Source: an uncultured Oscillospiraceae bacterium (GTDB lineage: Bacteria > Bacillota > Clostridia > Oscillospirales > Oscillospiraceae). From it: a DNA stretch of 38,697 nucleotides. Numbering within the stretch: position 1 is the first letter of the stretch; each line of letters begins with the position of its first letter. The position numbers and the translations under genes are program-made. The notes under the pieces were generated by a model. The model worked only from the letters and a program-made list of their open reading frames with translations, did no database searches and was not told the origin of the DNA. Shown here piece after piece: positions 1 through 10,097 of this stretch. Where the stretch lies: the NCBI GenBank assembly GCA_947629755.1, contig CANREY010000013.1, forward strand, positions 1 to 38,697, given 5' to 3'.

Positions 1-2042
<2,042 letters not shown>

Positions 2043-2066
2043 AAAATAACCTCCGTTTACGAGTTT

Positions 2067-2442
2067 TAAGGCGACGGGAGACGAACCCACGCCGGTTTCT
2101 GGCGGCGGATTTGCGCCCGTGCGTCGTCAAAGCCCTTGGCAATACGGAAGTATTCCCCGCGGGCTTTTCCTTGCCCGGACACAAATCCGCTCGCCAGAAA
2201 CTGCTTCGCACTCCACGCGGTGCAATTTTCGAGCGATTTTCCGTGGGTCGGAGGCCGCCTCAGGGGCCCCCACGCAATCGTGGTTGCGTGGGGAGAGGAG
2301 AAGCGATGCCAGCGCCTGAGCCCGACCGTAGGGAGGGCGAGGCAAAGCGGCATCGGCGACGACGACAAGGCAACGACGACAAGCGGAAAAGCGCCGAAAA
2401 GGGCCCGCGTGGAGCGGCGTGGGTTCGTCTCCCGTCGCCTTA
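2067..2442 (-). ncRNA. Candidate structured leader RNA (or MITE) upstream of hppA
   Basis: A perfect 28-bp inverted repeat (2067-2094 and 2415-2442; outer part TAAGGCGACGGGAGACGAAC) encloses nested complementary pairs: 2095-2113 with 2182-2201, 2211-2220 with 2405-2414, 2268-2277 with 2284-2293, 2304-2310 with 2349-2355, plus a small AATAC-GGAA-GTATT hairpin. A predicted hppA promoter at 2450-2478 would start transcription near 2443, so the block fills the hppA 5' UTR almost exactly. This suggests a folded leader or a processed RNA. The repeat is also flanked by TA on both sides, as for an IS630/mariner-type MITE. Short overlapping ORFs on both strands look like repeat translation, not genes. 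Confidence 0.5.
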
Positions 2443-2449
2443 CGGAATA

Positions 2450-2478
2450 ATTATATTCTCTTTTCCCAGCCAGCGCAA
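2450..2478 (-). promoter_or_regulatory. Predicted sigma-A promoter of hppA
   Basis: On the minus strand a TTGCGC -35 box (2473-2478) and TATAAT -10 box (2450-2455) are separated by 17 bp. Transcription would begin around 2443, at the edge of the inverted-repeat block. Confidence 0.6.
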
Positions 2479-2548
2479 GTAAAATTTCTCTTTTTCCCCA
2501 CATTTGGCCGGGCGTGAGCCAAAAATGTCATAATTAACAAATCGCCTA

Positions 2549-2577
2549 TTGCAATTTTGCCTTTAACATAATAAAAT
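2549..2577 (+). promoter_or_regulatory. Predicted sigma-A promoter of yfhO
   Basis: TTGCAA (2549-2554) and TAAAAT (2572-2577) with a 17-bp spacer lie about 50 bp before the yfhO start. Together with the hppA promoter this makes the AT-rich 2443-2629 stretch a divergent promoter region. Confidence 0.55.
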
Positions 2578-2629
2578 ACCTGTTGTAAGCGTATATTTTT
2601 GCGGCGGCGTTTCATGAGGATAATAAAAA

Positions 2630-5458
2630 ATGAAGCATTTAAAGCACGTCTCATCTAAACACGTAAGACGACAGACGAACTGGTCCCTTCTGGCCTTCGC
2701 CATACCCACGGTCTGTATGCTCACCGTTATGGCCATCGGCGGCTACTCCCCCTTCGGCGACTACTCCATGCTCTACTCCGACATGTTCCACCAGTATTAC
2801 CCCTTCTTCGTGGCCTTCCGCAAGGCGCTTCTGGGCGGACACGGCCTTATATACACCTGGAGCGTGGGTATGGGCATGGACTATCTGGGCCTTATCGCAT
2901 ACTATCTCGCCTCGCCTCTCAATCTTCTCGGTATTTTGGTCCCAAAGGGCGCGCTTTTGGGGCTTTTCTCCCTTTTTGTGCCCATAAAGCTCGGTCTGGC
3001 CGGTCTTTTCTTCTCTGTCTTTCTCCGAAAAGCGTTTCGGAAAAACGATATTTCCATCGCCATTTTCGGCAGCTTCTACGCCATGTGCGCTTGGGCGCTG
3101 GGCTATCAGTGGAATCTGATGTGGCTCGACACCTTCGCCCTGCTGCCCTTGGTGGTCCTTGGCGCTGTGGAGCTTCTTCGTGACAGGAAATTCGTCCTCT
3201 ACACCGTTACCCTCTTTCTCTCCGTATTCACAAATTACTACATCGGCCTTTTCACCTGCGTATTTGTGTTTTTGTTCTTTTTCGGCTACGAGCTGTGCCG
3301 CTGGCGTGGCTTTAAACGGTTTTTCACCGATTTGCTCTCCATCGGCTTTTTCTCCCTGCTTGCTATCGGCATGACGGCCGCTTTGGAGCTCCCGGCCCTG
3401 GCGGCCCTTCAGGATACATACTCCGCCGTCAACAAATTCCCCACGGGCTTTCAGCTCAACATCGCCGGTGAGAACACATGGAAGGGCTTTTTTGACGCTG
3501 TTCGGCAGACTCTCGGCAACTCCGGCGCCTGGGCCCCGCTCAATTTCAAGGAGGGCCTTCCCAACATCTACTGCGGCGCTGGAAGCGTGGTGTTGGCTTT
3601 CCTGTGCCTCACCACCCGTAAGGTGAAGCTGCGCGAAAAATTTTTCGGTGTGGCCCTTTTGTTCTTCTTTATCTCAAGCTTCATAATCCGTCAGCTCGAC
3701 TACATCTGGCACGGGTTCCACTTCACCAACATGATACCCTACCGCTTCAGCTTCCTATATAGCTTCGTGCTCCTGTGTATGGCCTACCGGGCTTACCTCC
3801 TGCGACACGAGCTGAGCCCTTGGCAGGTAGCGCTCAGCGGCATACTCGGCGGGGCAGTCATATTCGCCGGGGACGGGCGAGGCGATCCCGTCTACCTCTC
3901 CTGCAATCTGGCGTTCCTCCTGCTGTACACCGGCATTTTGCTCTGGGACACGCTGCCGGAAAAGCTCCGCGTGAGGGCGTCAGCGGCCGGTGAGAGCGCG
4001 CAAGCGCTCAGCGAAGACGATGCACTTGACCCGGACATCTCCGGTGAATTTGACCTGCCGGATATTGAGGTTGAGGCTGATCTCGCCGCCCGCCGGGAGC
4101 TCCGGCAAAAGAGGGCCTCCGTCGCCCTCGCCTGCGTCTTTTGCATTGAGCTCATTGTGAACATTCTCAATTTCGGCGTGAACTTCCCGCCCACCGCCGC
4201 CTCCAACTACCCCAAGGGCACTGTCGACACCTACGAAGCGGTGAGCTACATGGAGGAGCTGGAAAGCGGCAACCCCTTCTACCGGGCGGAGGTCACCCAC
4301 GCCCAGACCTTGAACGACGGGGCGCTCATCGGCTATAACGGCGTGTCCACCTTCACAAGCTCCGTGAACGTAAGCGTTACCCGTTTCATGCAGTCACTTG
4401 GCTACGCCGCCAGAGACAACTATAACCGCTACTGCTTTGAGGAGAGCTCCCCGGTGGCAAATCTCTTTCTCGGCCTTAAGTACATGATAGAGCGTGACGG
4501 ACAGGTGAAGGACAACGCCTATTTTAAGTGCCTCAGGAGCTTCGGTCAGGTCTCCCTTCTTGAGAATAACGCCTACCTCCCCTTGGGCTTCCTCACCCGC
4601 CCGGCCCTTGAGGAGGCCGACCTCACCGACACCGACCCCTTCGTCCTGCAAAACACCATGCTGTCCGCGGCCTCAGGCGTCTCCGGGAACTTCTGGCGCA
4701 ACATACCCACCTTCGACCTTGAGATAAAGGGCACCGAGGGCGTGGAGCTCACCGCCTCCCCCCAGAGCCGCTACTGCTCCTACAAGGGCGGCGCCGGCGG
4801 CACGGTATCGTATTTCTACACCGCCAACAATGAGGGCCTGCTGTGCGTACACCTGAATCTCTCCGCCCGCAACAGCTTCCGGGTCTACAAAAACGACCAG
4901 CTCATTTTCAGCGAGAGCATAACCCTGCCCCAGATGTTCTCCGTTTGTATGGCCGAGCCCGGAGACGTATTTGAGCTCCGCATGGACTGCCGGGCCAATG
5001 AGACGGGCTCCATGACGATAAAGGCCGCCATACTTGACGGCGAGCTCTTTGGTGAGGCCTACGAGGCGCTCTCCGCCTCTCCCCTTGAGCTCACGCGCTT
5101 TGACAGCACCTACGTGGAGGGCAATATAAGCTCCGTGACCGGCGGACTTCTCTACACCTCCATTCCCGACGACGGCAACTGGAGGGCCTTCGTGGACGGA
5201 AAGCCCGCGAAAATAACCGACGTCGGCGGCTGTATGGTGGCGGTCGAGCTGGACGCCGGGGACCACACAGTGACCTTCCGGTACAGCAATACCGCCCTCA
5301 CACTGGGGCTCAAGATAAGCCTCACCTGTGCCATGCTGTTCCTTGCCGCCCTGCTCATTCGCGCCCGGCCCGTAAGGCGTATGGGCAGGCACGAGAAGGG
5401 CCGGAGAAAAATCACCGGCAAAAACGCCGGAGCATATAAGGAGGAGAAAAATGACTGA
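2630..5458 (+). CDS. yfhO: YfhO family multi-membrane-spanning protein
   Basis: 942 aa. The N-terminal half has many hydrophobic helices (from about residue 20) and an early GDYSMLYSDMFHQYYPF motif typical of YfhO proteins. Around residues 450-500 there is an acidic, charged stretch, probably cytoplasmic. The C-terminal part is a soluble extracytoplasmic domain with the family's 'DDGNWRAFVDGKPAKI' pattern, then a final helix and a basic tail. YfhO proteins are GT-C-like and act in glycosylating lipoteichoic acid or other envelope polymers (family knowledge); the substrate here is unknown. A GAGGAT SD precedes the ATG. The last 8 nt overlap the nitroreductase start, so the two are probably translationally coupled. 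Confidence 0.9.
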   Translation: MKHLKHVSSKHVRRQTNWSLLAFAIPTVCMLTVMAIGGYSPFGDYSMLYSDMFHQYYPFFVAFRKALLGGHGLIYTWSVGMGMDYLGLIAYYLASPLNLLGILVPKGALLGLFSLFVPIKLGLAGLFFSVFLRKAFRKNDISIAIFGSFYAMCAWALGYQWNLMWLDTFALLPLVVLGAVELLRDRKFVLYTVTLFLSVFTNYYIGLFTCVFVFLFFFGYELCRWRGFKRFFTDLLSIGFFSLLAIGMTAALELPALAALQDTYSAVNKFPTGFQLNIAGENTWKGFFDAVRQTLGNSGAWAPLNFKEGLPNIYCGAGSVVLAFLCLTTRKVKLREKFFGVALLFFFISSFIIRQLDYIWHGFHFTNMIPYRFSFLYSFVLLCMAYRAYLLRHELSPWQVALSGILGGAVIFAGDGRGDPVYLSCNLAFLLLYTGILLWDTLPEKLRVRASAAGESAQALSEDDALDPDISGEFDLPDIEVEADLAARRELRQKRASVALACVFCIELIVNILNFGVNFPPTAASNYPKGTVDTYEAVSYMEELESGNPFYRAEVTHAQTLNDGALIGYNGVSTFTSSVNVSVTRFMQSLGYAARDNYNRYCFEESSPVANLFLGLKYMIERDGQVKDNAYFKCLRSFGQVSLLENNAYLPLGFLTRPALEEADLTDTDPFVLQNTMLSAASGVSGNFWRNIPTFDLEIKGTEGVELTASPQSRYCSYKGGAGGTVSYFYTANNEGLLCVHLNLSARNSFRVYKNDQLIFSESITLPQMFSVCMAEPGDVFELRMDCRANETGSMTIKAAILDGELFGEAYEALSASPLELTRFDSTYVEGNISSVTGGLLYTSIPDDGNWRAFVDGKPAKITDVGGCMVAVELDAGDHTVTFRYSNTALTLGLKISLTCAMLFLAALLIRARPVRRMGRHEKGRRKITGKNAGAYKEEKND

Positions 5459-6206
5459 GTTTGAGGCACTTCAAAAACGCGTGTCCGTCCGTTCCTATGA
5501 AAGCCGCGCCGTGGAGCCTGAGAAGCTTTCGGAGCTCGCCGCGCTCATTGACGAGATCAATTCCGCCTCCGGCCTGGCCTTCCGGCTCATAAATACAGGC
5601 GACGCCTCCGTCCCCGCGGTGAAGCTCTCCGGGGCCATGTTCTCCGGGACCGTGTCCTCCTGCGCCCTCCTTATCGGCGGAGCGGACGAGATAAGCTCCG
5701 AGATGGTGGGCTACTTCGGCGAGAAGCTGATGCTCCGGGCCGTGTCTCTTGGCCTTGGCGCCTGCTGGGTGGCCGGGACCTTCGACCGCAAATCGGTAAA
5801 CGTGGAGCTCCATGACGACCAGCGCCTCTGGGGCGTTATGCCCCTTGGCTACGCCACGGCGAAGGTGCCCTTAAAACAGCGCACCATTCGGGCCGCAATA
5901 CGGGGAAAGGACCGGAAGCTTGAGGATTTTATCGAGTCCGACCACCCCGTTTCCTCCCTTCCCAAATGGGTCATGGCCGGAGTGGAGGCTGTGAAGGCCG
6001 GCCCCTCCGCCGTAAACCAACAGCCGGTGAACATCGTCTACAAGGACGGCCTCGTCACGGCCCGGATCTGGAAGGAAAAGGCCAATTCCTTAAAATACAA
6101 TGACCTTGGCATCGCAAAATATCAATTTCAGGTGGCCGCCGAGGCCGCCGGTGTCCGCGGATTTTGGAATTTTGGGGACGGCGGGGAATTTATTGCGGAC
6201 AATTGA
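5451..6206 (+). CDS. Fused (pseudo-dimeric) nitroreductase family protein
   Basis: 251 aa. It resembles the TM1586-type nitroreductases (PF14512) in which two FMN-binding halves are fused. The N-terminal half has 'RVSVRSYESRAV' and 'LGLGACWVAGTF'; the second half has 'GPSAVNQQPVNIVY', the usual FMN-site sequence. Expected activity is FMN-dependent NAD(P)H oxidoreduction; the substrate cannot be inferred. The ATG lies inside the end of yfhO and is served by an AAGGAGG SD in the yfhO coding sequence. Confidence 0.85.
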   Translation: MTEFEALQKRVSVRSYESRAVEPEKLSELAALIDEINSASGLAFRLINTGDASVPAVKLSGAMFSGTVSSCALLIGGADEISSEMVGYFGEKLMLRAVSLGLGACWVAGTFDRKSVNVELHDDQRLWGVMPLGYATAKVPLKQRTIRAAIRGKDRKLEDFIESDHPVSSLPKWVMAGVEAVKAGPSAVNQQPVNIVYKDGLVTARIWKEKANSLKYNDLGIAKYQFQVAAEAAGVRGFWNFGDGGEFIADN

Positions 6207-6271
6207 GCGAAAAGCAATGGCTTTCGTCAATTAATGTCAGCTTCAGGCAAATAATTGTTGACGGTTTTACT

Positions 6272-6352
6272 GGAATTTTCAGCATCATTGACGGATAATA
6301 GAACCGGCGGAGGATATTCGCCCCGCGCGGATATTTCCGTCATGAAAATTCC
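6272..6352 (+). promoter_or_regulatory. Inverted-repeat leader of the DUF6514-like gene
   Basis: The right arm TCCGTCATGAAAATTCC (6336-6352) pairs with two left segments, GGAATTTTCA (6272-6281) and TGACGGA (6289-6295), interrupted by a 7-nt bulge. The arm ends directly against the GGGAGG SD at 6353-6358, so folding could affect translation or act as a DNA operator. A weak GATAAT-like -10 lies at 6294-6299, but no good -35 was seen. Confidence 0.4.
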
Positions 6353-6365
6353 GGGAGGCGTCAAG

Positions 6366-6635
6366 ATGAAAACAAAGTACACAAAGCTCATGATGGCCAG
6401 GGTCTCTGGAATGACATTATCCTATTTCCTCACCGAAGCCCAGGTCGAGATCGACGGCAAGCCGCGCTTACGCTACGGCGCGGCGGTGGAAACTCAGGGC
6501 GGAGACCGCGCCGAGGTCACGGACATGTACTCCGAAAAGGCCCCGGCTGAGGAATTTATCTCAAAGCTCCGCCGCTGTCTCGTAACGCCCATAACCTTAA
6601 AGGACGTGGCCTACGACGAAATTTGCTCGGTTTGA
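6366..6635 (+). CDS. Small DUF6514-like protein
   Basis: The ORF track starts at 6255. The better start is the ATG at 6366, because GGGAGG lies 7 nt upstream and an inverted repeat occupies the sequence before it. The product is 89 aa: a short basic N-terminus, a probable beta-rich centre ('YGAAVETQGGDRAEVTDMYS'), and a helix-like end with 'FISKLRRCLVTPITLKDVAYDEI'. The layout resembles the clostridial DUF6514 family, whose function is unknown. No signal peptide or catalytic motif is seen. The gene stands alone before a strong terminator. Confidence 0.65.
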   Translation: MKTKYTKLMMARVSGMTLSYFLTEAQVEIDGKPRLRYGAAVETQGGDRAEVTDMYSEKAPAEEFISKLRRCLVTPITLKDVAYDEICSV

Positions 6636-6640
6636 TACGC

Positions 6641-6677
6641 AAAAAGAGGTAGAGCATCACACGCTCTACCTCTTTTT
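6641..6677. terminator. Bidirectional intrinsic terminator
   Basis: Perfect 15-bp arms AAAAAGAGGTAGAGC and GCTCTACCTCTTTTT around a 7-nt loop lie between two convergent genes, with an A/T run on each side. It should stop transcription from both directions. Confidence 0.9.
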
Positions 6678-6703
6678 GATTTATATCAGGTTGTGTTATT
6701 ATA

Positions 6704-8788
6704 TTACTTTTCCGCCGGGGAGTTGGAGGCGATGAAGGTGCCGAGCTGTACCCCCGACATGACGATTGCCGCCACCCATAAGGGGAGCACGCCGACGATA
6801 GCGAGTATCGCCGCGAGACACCGGACGCCGGCGTAGACCGTATTGGTCAGCGTCACACTGCGGCTGGCGCTCCTTGCGTATCTTATAAGCTTCGGAAGCT
6901 TCATAAGTCCCCCGGTGGGGATTATGACGTCCGGGAACTTGTCCGTGGCGTCAAGGCCCACGCCCAATGTCACGCCGATGTTGGCCATCTCAAGAAGCTC
7001 CCGGTCCTCACCGGCGCGGCTCACGACGATGAGCCTGTCCTCCCGCTCCTGAGTGTCTATAATATAGCGGAGTCTTGCGGCCTTGTCCTGTGGGCGGCAA
7101 TCGGAATAAATCTCCGAGATATTGACGCTCTTGCCCACATTCGTGGCGCTGAGGGCGTTGTCCCCGGTCATGAGGGCCACATTGGCCACTCTCTCCCGCC
7201 GCAGGGCCGAGGCCACGCTCTGGGCCCCCTCGCTCAGGGAGTCGGCGAAATCTATGCGCCCTACGCAGCTGCGGCCCACGCTCACAAATACGCAGGTGTC
7301 GCCGCTTACATAGAGGTCCCCCTTTATGCCGAGCCTCTCCATGAAATCTATGTTGCCCACGCCCACGATCTGGTTGCCCTCCATCATCACCATACTGCCG
7401 TAGCCCGGCTGTACGCGGTGGCGGAGTATGCGGCTCTTATCGGGCTCAAAGCCGGAGTAGTCCCGGATCGCCCGCATAAGCGGGTGGCCTGAGTAGGCCC
7501 CCGCGTAGGAGGCGAGGTAGAGTAGCTGTTTTTCGCTTATCCTCACCGGGTCCACGGCCCTCACAGTGTAATTGCCATCAGTCAGGGTGCCGGTCTTATT
7601 GAAGACCACAGAGCTTGCGTTGGCCGCGTCGGCCATCACGTCCGCCCCGGCGAAGCACACCCCGGCGGCAAAGGAGCTCTCCACGGAGTTGAGATAGGCT
7701 ATAAGCGCCGCGGCCTCGCCGTAAAAGGCGCACAGCGACAGCACCACAGCTCCTCTTGCCACCCATTTTGCAAAGTCCATGCCGTCAATAAGCGGCGGTA
7801 TAAGCGACACGAAAAGCCCCAGCACGAGCCCGCCCAGAAGCGTAAGGCGCTCTATCCTGCGCTGGTCCTCCATGGGCCTCATTCTCCCGCTCAGCACTCC
7901 ACGGACGCAGGCCATGCGCCTCAGTGTGGCCCTTGGGTCCTCAGGCTCCTCGCTTCGGCTGAGCCTGTCGGATATGATGTCCAGCTCCCGCTCGCAGTAG
8001 GCCGAGACCATATAGCGGCACACGTTGAACATGACGGCGGCGATGGCGGCCTCCACCAGATGGGCGGAGAGGCCGTAGATAATCACGGCGGCGAACATAA
8101 TGAAGCTTGCGGGAAGCCTCCCTGAGCCCATGTCGCCCAGTCCTCCCACGAAAAGCGGCACGCAGGCGATCACAAGTGCCCCGATAACGAGTACGCTCCA
8201 CGCCGGGTCCGGCAGGTCCGCCACGACGGCAGTACCGAGAATGAGCAGTGACAGCACCATTGCCGCCAAAAGGCCGAGAAAGCCGTTCGACACACTGAAG
8301 GGCAGACCGCGGGGCGGCTCGTCCTCCCACTCCTCCGCCTCCGGCGCCTCCTCCGGCTCCTCGTAGCGGCGGCGGGAGCGCCTCGGCTTTTTGGGAGCGT
8401 AGTCCTCCCCATCGTCCTCAAGCCCGTCAAAGCCGTCCTCACGGTCATAGCCGCCTTCCGGGGCGTATTCCCGGACGTACTCATGCTCCGGCGCATACTC
8501 CGGCTCCCGTCCCCGCCGTGTCTCCGGCGGATAATCCGGCTCCCTTGCGCGCTCAGGCTCCCGCTCATACCGGGCCTCCGGGCTGTACTCCGGCTCCGGC
8601 GCGTACTCAGGCTCCATTGAGCTTCTTGTGTCGGGCGTATATCCCCTCTCCGGGGCGCTCTCGCTCGTCGGACGTGGCTTCTCTCCCCTGGCCTCGGCCA
8701 GTATCTCGTCCACCGTATAGCCCGACGGGTCAACTCCGTCCATCGACTGGTCCGACAGGCCCTCAAGGTCAATATTTCTTCTATCCAT
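6704..8788 (-). CDS. Catalytically degenerate P1B-type ATPase-like membrane protein
   Basis: 694 aa. Residues about 45-160 are a disordered, highly charged region rich in repeated EPEYAPE/REPEY words. Hydrophobic pairs then follow the P1B ATPase layout, with two helices at the C-terminus. The P-domain signature reads VVFNKTGTLTDG: the phosphorylated Asp is Asn397. The membrane CPC motif is replaced by LCAFYG, the loop that should hold the A-domain TGE motif is only about 50 residues, and the hinge GDGxND reads SRAGED. SGHP and MTGDN remain. It cannot run a normal P-type cycle, so a pseudoenzyme role (sensor, scaffold, regulator) is inferred. The frame is intact, which argues against simple decay. 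It lies 99 bp downstream of fba. Confidence 0.85.
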   Translation of the reverse strand: MDRRNIDLEGLSDQSMDGVDPSGYTVDEILAEARGEKPRPTSESAPERGYTPDTRSSMEPEYAPEPEYSPEARYEREPERAREPDYPPETRRGREPEYAPEHEYVREYAPEGGYDREDGFDGLEDDGEDYAPKKPRRSRRRYEEPEEAPEAEEWEDEPPRGLPFSVSNGFLGLLAAMVLSLLILGTAVVADLPDPAWSVLVIGALVIACVPLFVGGLGDMGSGRLPASFIMFAAVIIYGLSAHLVEAAIAAVMFNVCRYMVSAYCERELDIISDRLSRSEEPEDPRATLRRMACVRGVLSGRMRPMEDQRRIERLTLLGGLVLGLFVSLIPPLIDGMDFAKWVARGAVVLSLCAFYGEAAALIAYLNSVESSFAAGVCFAGADVMADAANASSVVFNKTGTLTDGNYTVRAVDPVRISEKQLLYLASYAGAYSGHPLMRAIRDYSGFEPDKSRILRHRVQPGYGSMVMMEGNQIVGVGNIDFMERLGIKGDLYVSGDTCVFVSVGRSCVGRIDFADSLSEGAQSVASALRRERVANVALMTGDNALSATNVGKSVNISEIYSDCRPQDKAARLRYIIDTQEREDRLIVVSRAGEDRELLEMANIGVTLGVGLDATDKFPDVIIPTGGLMKLPKLIRYARSASRSVTLTNTVYAGVRCLAAILAIVGVLPLWVAAIVMSGVQLGTFIASNSPAEK

Positions 8789-8810
8789 TATCTCACCACC
8801 CGGTAAAATG

Positions 8811-8853
8811 GGAAGCGACCGAAGCCCCGAAAGCCCAAGGCCCGATCGCTTCC
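8811..8853 (-). terminator. Hairpin between fba and the P-type-ATPase-like gene
   Basis: Perfect 8-bp arms GGAAGCGA and TCGCTTCC enclose a GC-rich 27-nt interior. On the minus strand the hairpin is followed by CATTTTA, a short T-run. It could be a partial terminator for fba or an attenuator for the next gene. Confidence 0.45.
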
Positions 8854-8887
8854 TTACATTTACGTCAATCGGTATTTTTTAAATATC

Positions 8888-9856
8888 TTACGCCTTACCG
8901 GCACAGCCGAGAACGTCGATGAGCTTGTGGGTCACGACGGCCTTTATGTTGGCGCGAGCCGGGGTCAGGTACTGGCGGGGGTCGAAGTGGTCGGGGTGCT
9001 CCGCGAAATACTTGCGGACGGAGCCGGTCATTGCAAGGCGCAGGTCGGAGTCAATGTTTATCTTGCACACGGAGAGCGTGGCGGCCTTGCGAAGCTGTTC
9101 CTCAGGTATACCCACGGCGTCTGGCATCTTGCCGCCGTTTTCGTTGATCATCTTCACATACTCCTGGGGCACGCTGGAGGAGCCGTGGAGCACGATGGGG
9201 AAGCCGGGCAGACGGCGGGAGACCTCCTCAAGTATGTCGAACCTCAGCGGAGGGGGAACGAGTATGCCCTGCTCGTTGCGGGTGCACTGGGCGGCGGTGA
9301 ACTTGTAAGCGCCGTGGCTTGTGCCGATGGCGATGGCAAGGGAGTCACAGCCGGTCTTCTGTACGAACTCCTCAACCTCCTCCGGGCGGGTGTAGCTGGA
9401 ATCCTCGGCGGAGACGTTGACCTCGTCCTCCACTCCGGCAAGAGAGCCAAGCTCGGCCTCCACAACCACGCCGTGGTCGTGGGCGTACTCCACCACCTTG
9501 CGGGTGATCTCGATGTTCTCCTTGAAGGGCTTGGAGCTTGCGTCGATCATGACGGAGGTGAAGCCGCCGTCGATGCAGGACTTGCAGGTCTCAAAGTCCG
9601 GGCCGTGGTCCAGATGCAGCGCGATGGGGATATTGGGGCACTCGATGACAGCGGCCTCCACCAGCTTCACAAGGTAGATGTGGTTGGCGTAAGCGCGGGC
9701 GCCCTTGCTGACCTGGAGGATCAGGGGGGCGTTCTGCTCACGGGCCGCCTCGGTGATACCCTGGACTATCTCCATGTTGTTGACATTGAAGGCGCCAACG
9801 GCGTAGCCGCCGTCGTAGGCCTTTTTGAACATCTCGGTTGTTGTGACTAAAGGCAT
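8888..9856 (-). CDS. fba: Class II fructose-1,6-bisphosphate aldolase
   Basis: 322 aa. It cleaves fructose-1,6-bisphosphate to dihydroxyacetone phosphate and glyceraldehyde-3-phosphate in glycolysis, using Zn2+. IALHLDHG (residues 78-85) supplies the catalytic Asp and a zinc His; VVEAELG, GTSHGAYK and VLHGSSS supply further metal and phosphate contacts. The track starts at a GTG at 9865, but AGGAG overlaps that codon, so the ATG at 9856 (MPLVTTTEMF) is the start. It has its own promoter at 9900-9927. Confidence 0.97.
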   Translation of the reverse strand: MPLVTTTEMFKKAYDGGYAVGAFNVNNMEIVQGITEAAREQNAPLILQVSKGARAYANHIYLVKLVEAAVIECPNIPIALHLDHGPDFETCKSCIDGGFTSVMIDASSKPFKENIEITRKVVEYAHDHGVVVEAELGSLAGVEDEVNVSAEDSSYTRPEEVEEFVQKTGCDSLAIAIGTSHGAYKFTAAQCTRNEQGILVPPPLRFDILEEVSRRLPGFPIVLHGSSSVPQEYVKMINENGGKMPDAVGIPEEQLRKAATLSVCKINIDSDLRLAMTGSVRKYFAEHPDHFDPRQYLTPARANIKAVVTHKLIDVLGCAGKA

Positions 9857-9899
9857 ATATATCACTCCTATGTAGAAATTTAGGGGTCACTTTAAGTTT

Positions 9900-9927
9900 A
9901 TTATACCATATCATTCGGTCAATTCAA
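9900..9927 (-). promoter_or_regulatory. Predicted sigma-A promoter of fba
   Basis: TTGAAT (9922-9927) and TATAAT (9900-9905) on the minus strand with a 16-bp spacer, about 45 bp before the fba start. Confidence 0.6.
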
Positions 9928-10068
9928 GTATAAAAAATATTAAATTTACCTTTCCGTGGAAAAAATTCCGCTCAGCCTGTCCCCTGCCCGCGCCGCTTTT
10001 TTGATAATACTATACTAATGTATCAAAATACCGTCAAAACGGTAAAAACGCGGTCAAAAATCAAAAAT

Positions 10069-10090
10069 CCCTCCCGGAAAACCGGGAGGG
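10069..10090 (-). terminator. Intrinsic terminator of the aminotransferase gene
   Basis: Arms CCCTCCCGG and CCGGGAGGG around a 4-nt loop. On the minus strand ATTTTTGATTTTT follows. It sits just after the aminotransferase stop. Confidence 0.9.
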
Positions 10091-10097
10091 CGGTAAT

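Noticed and set aside
2066-2503. Several 60-145-aa ORFs on both strands inside the inverted-repeat block
   Set aside because: They translate the repeat arms (for example WVRLPSP at both ends on opposite strands), overlap each other and show no domain.
8927-9850. 307-aa plus-strand ORF opposite fba
   Set aside because: Mirror of the aldolase gene with no recognisable family.
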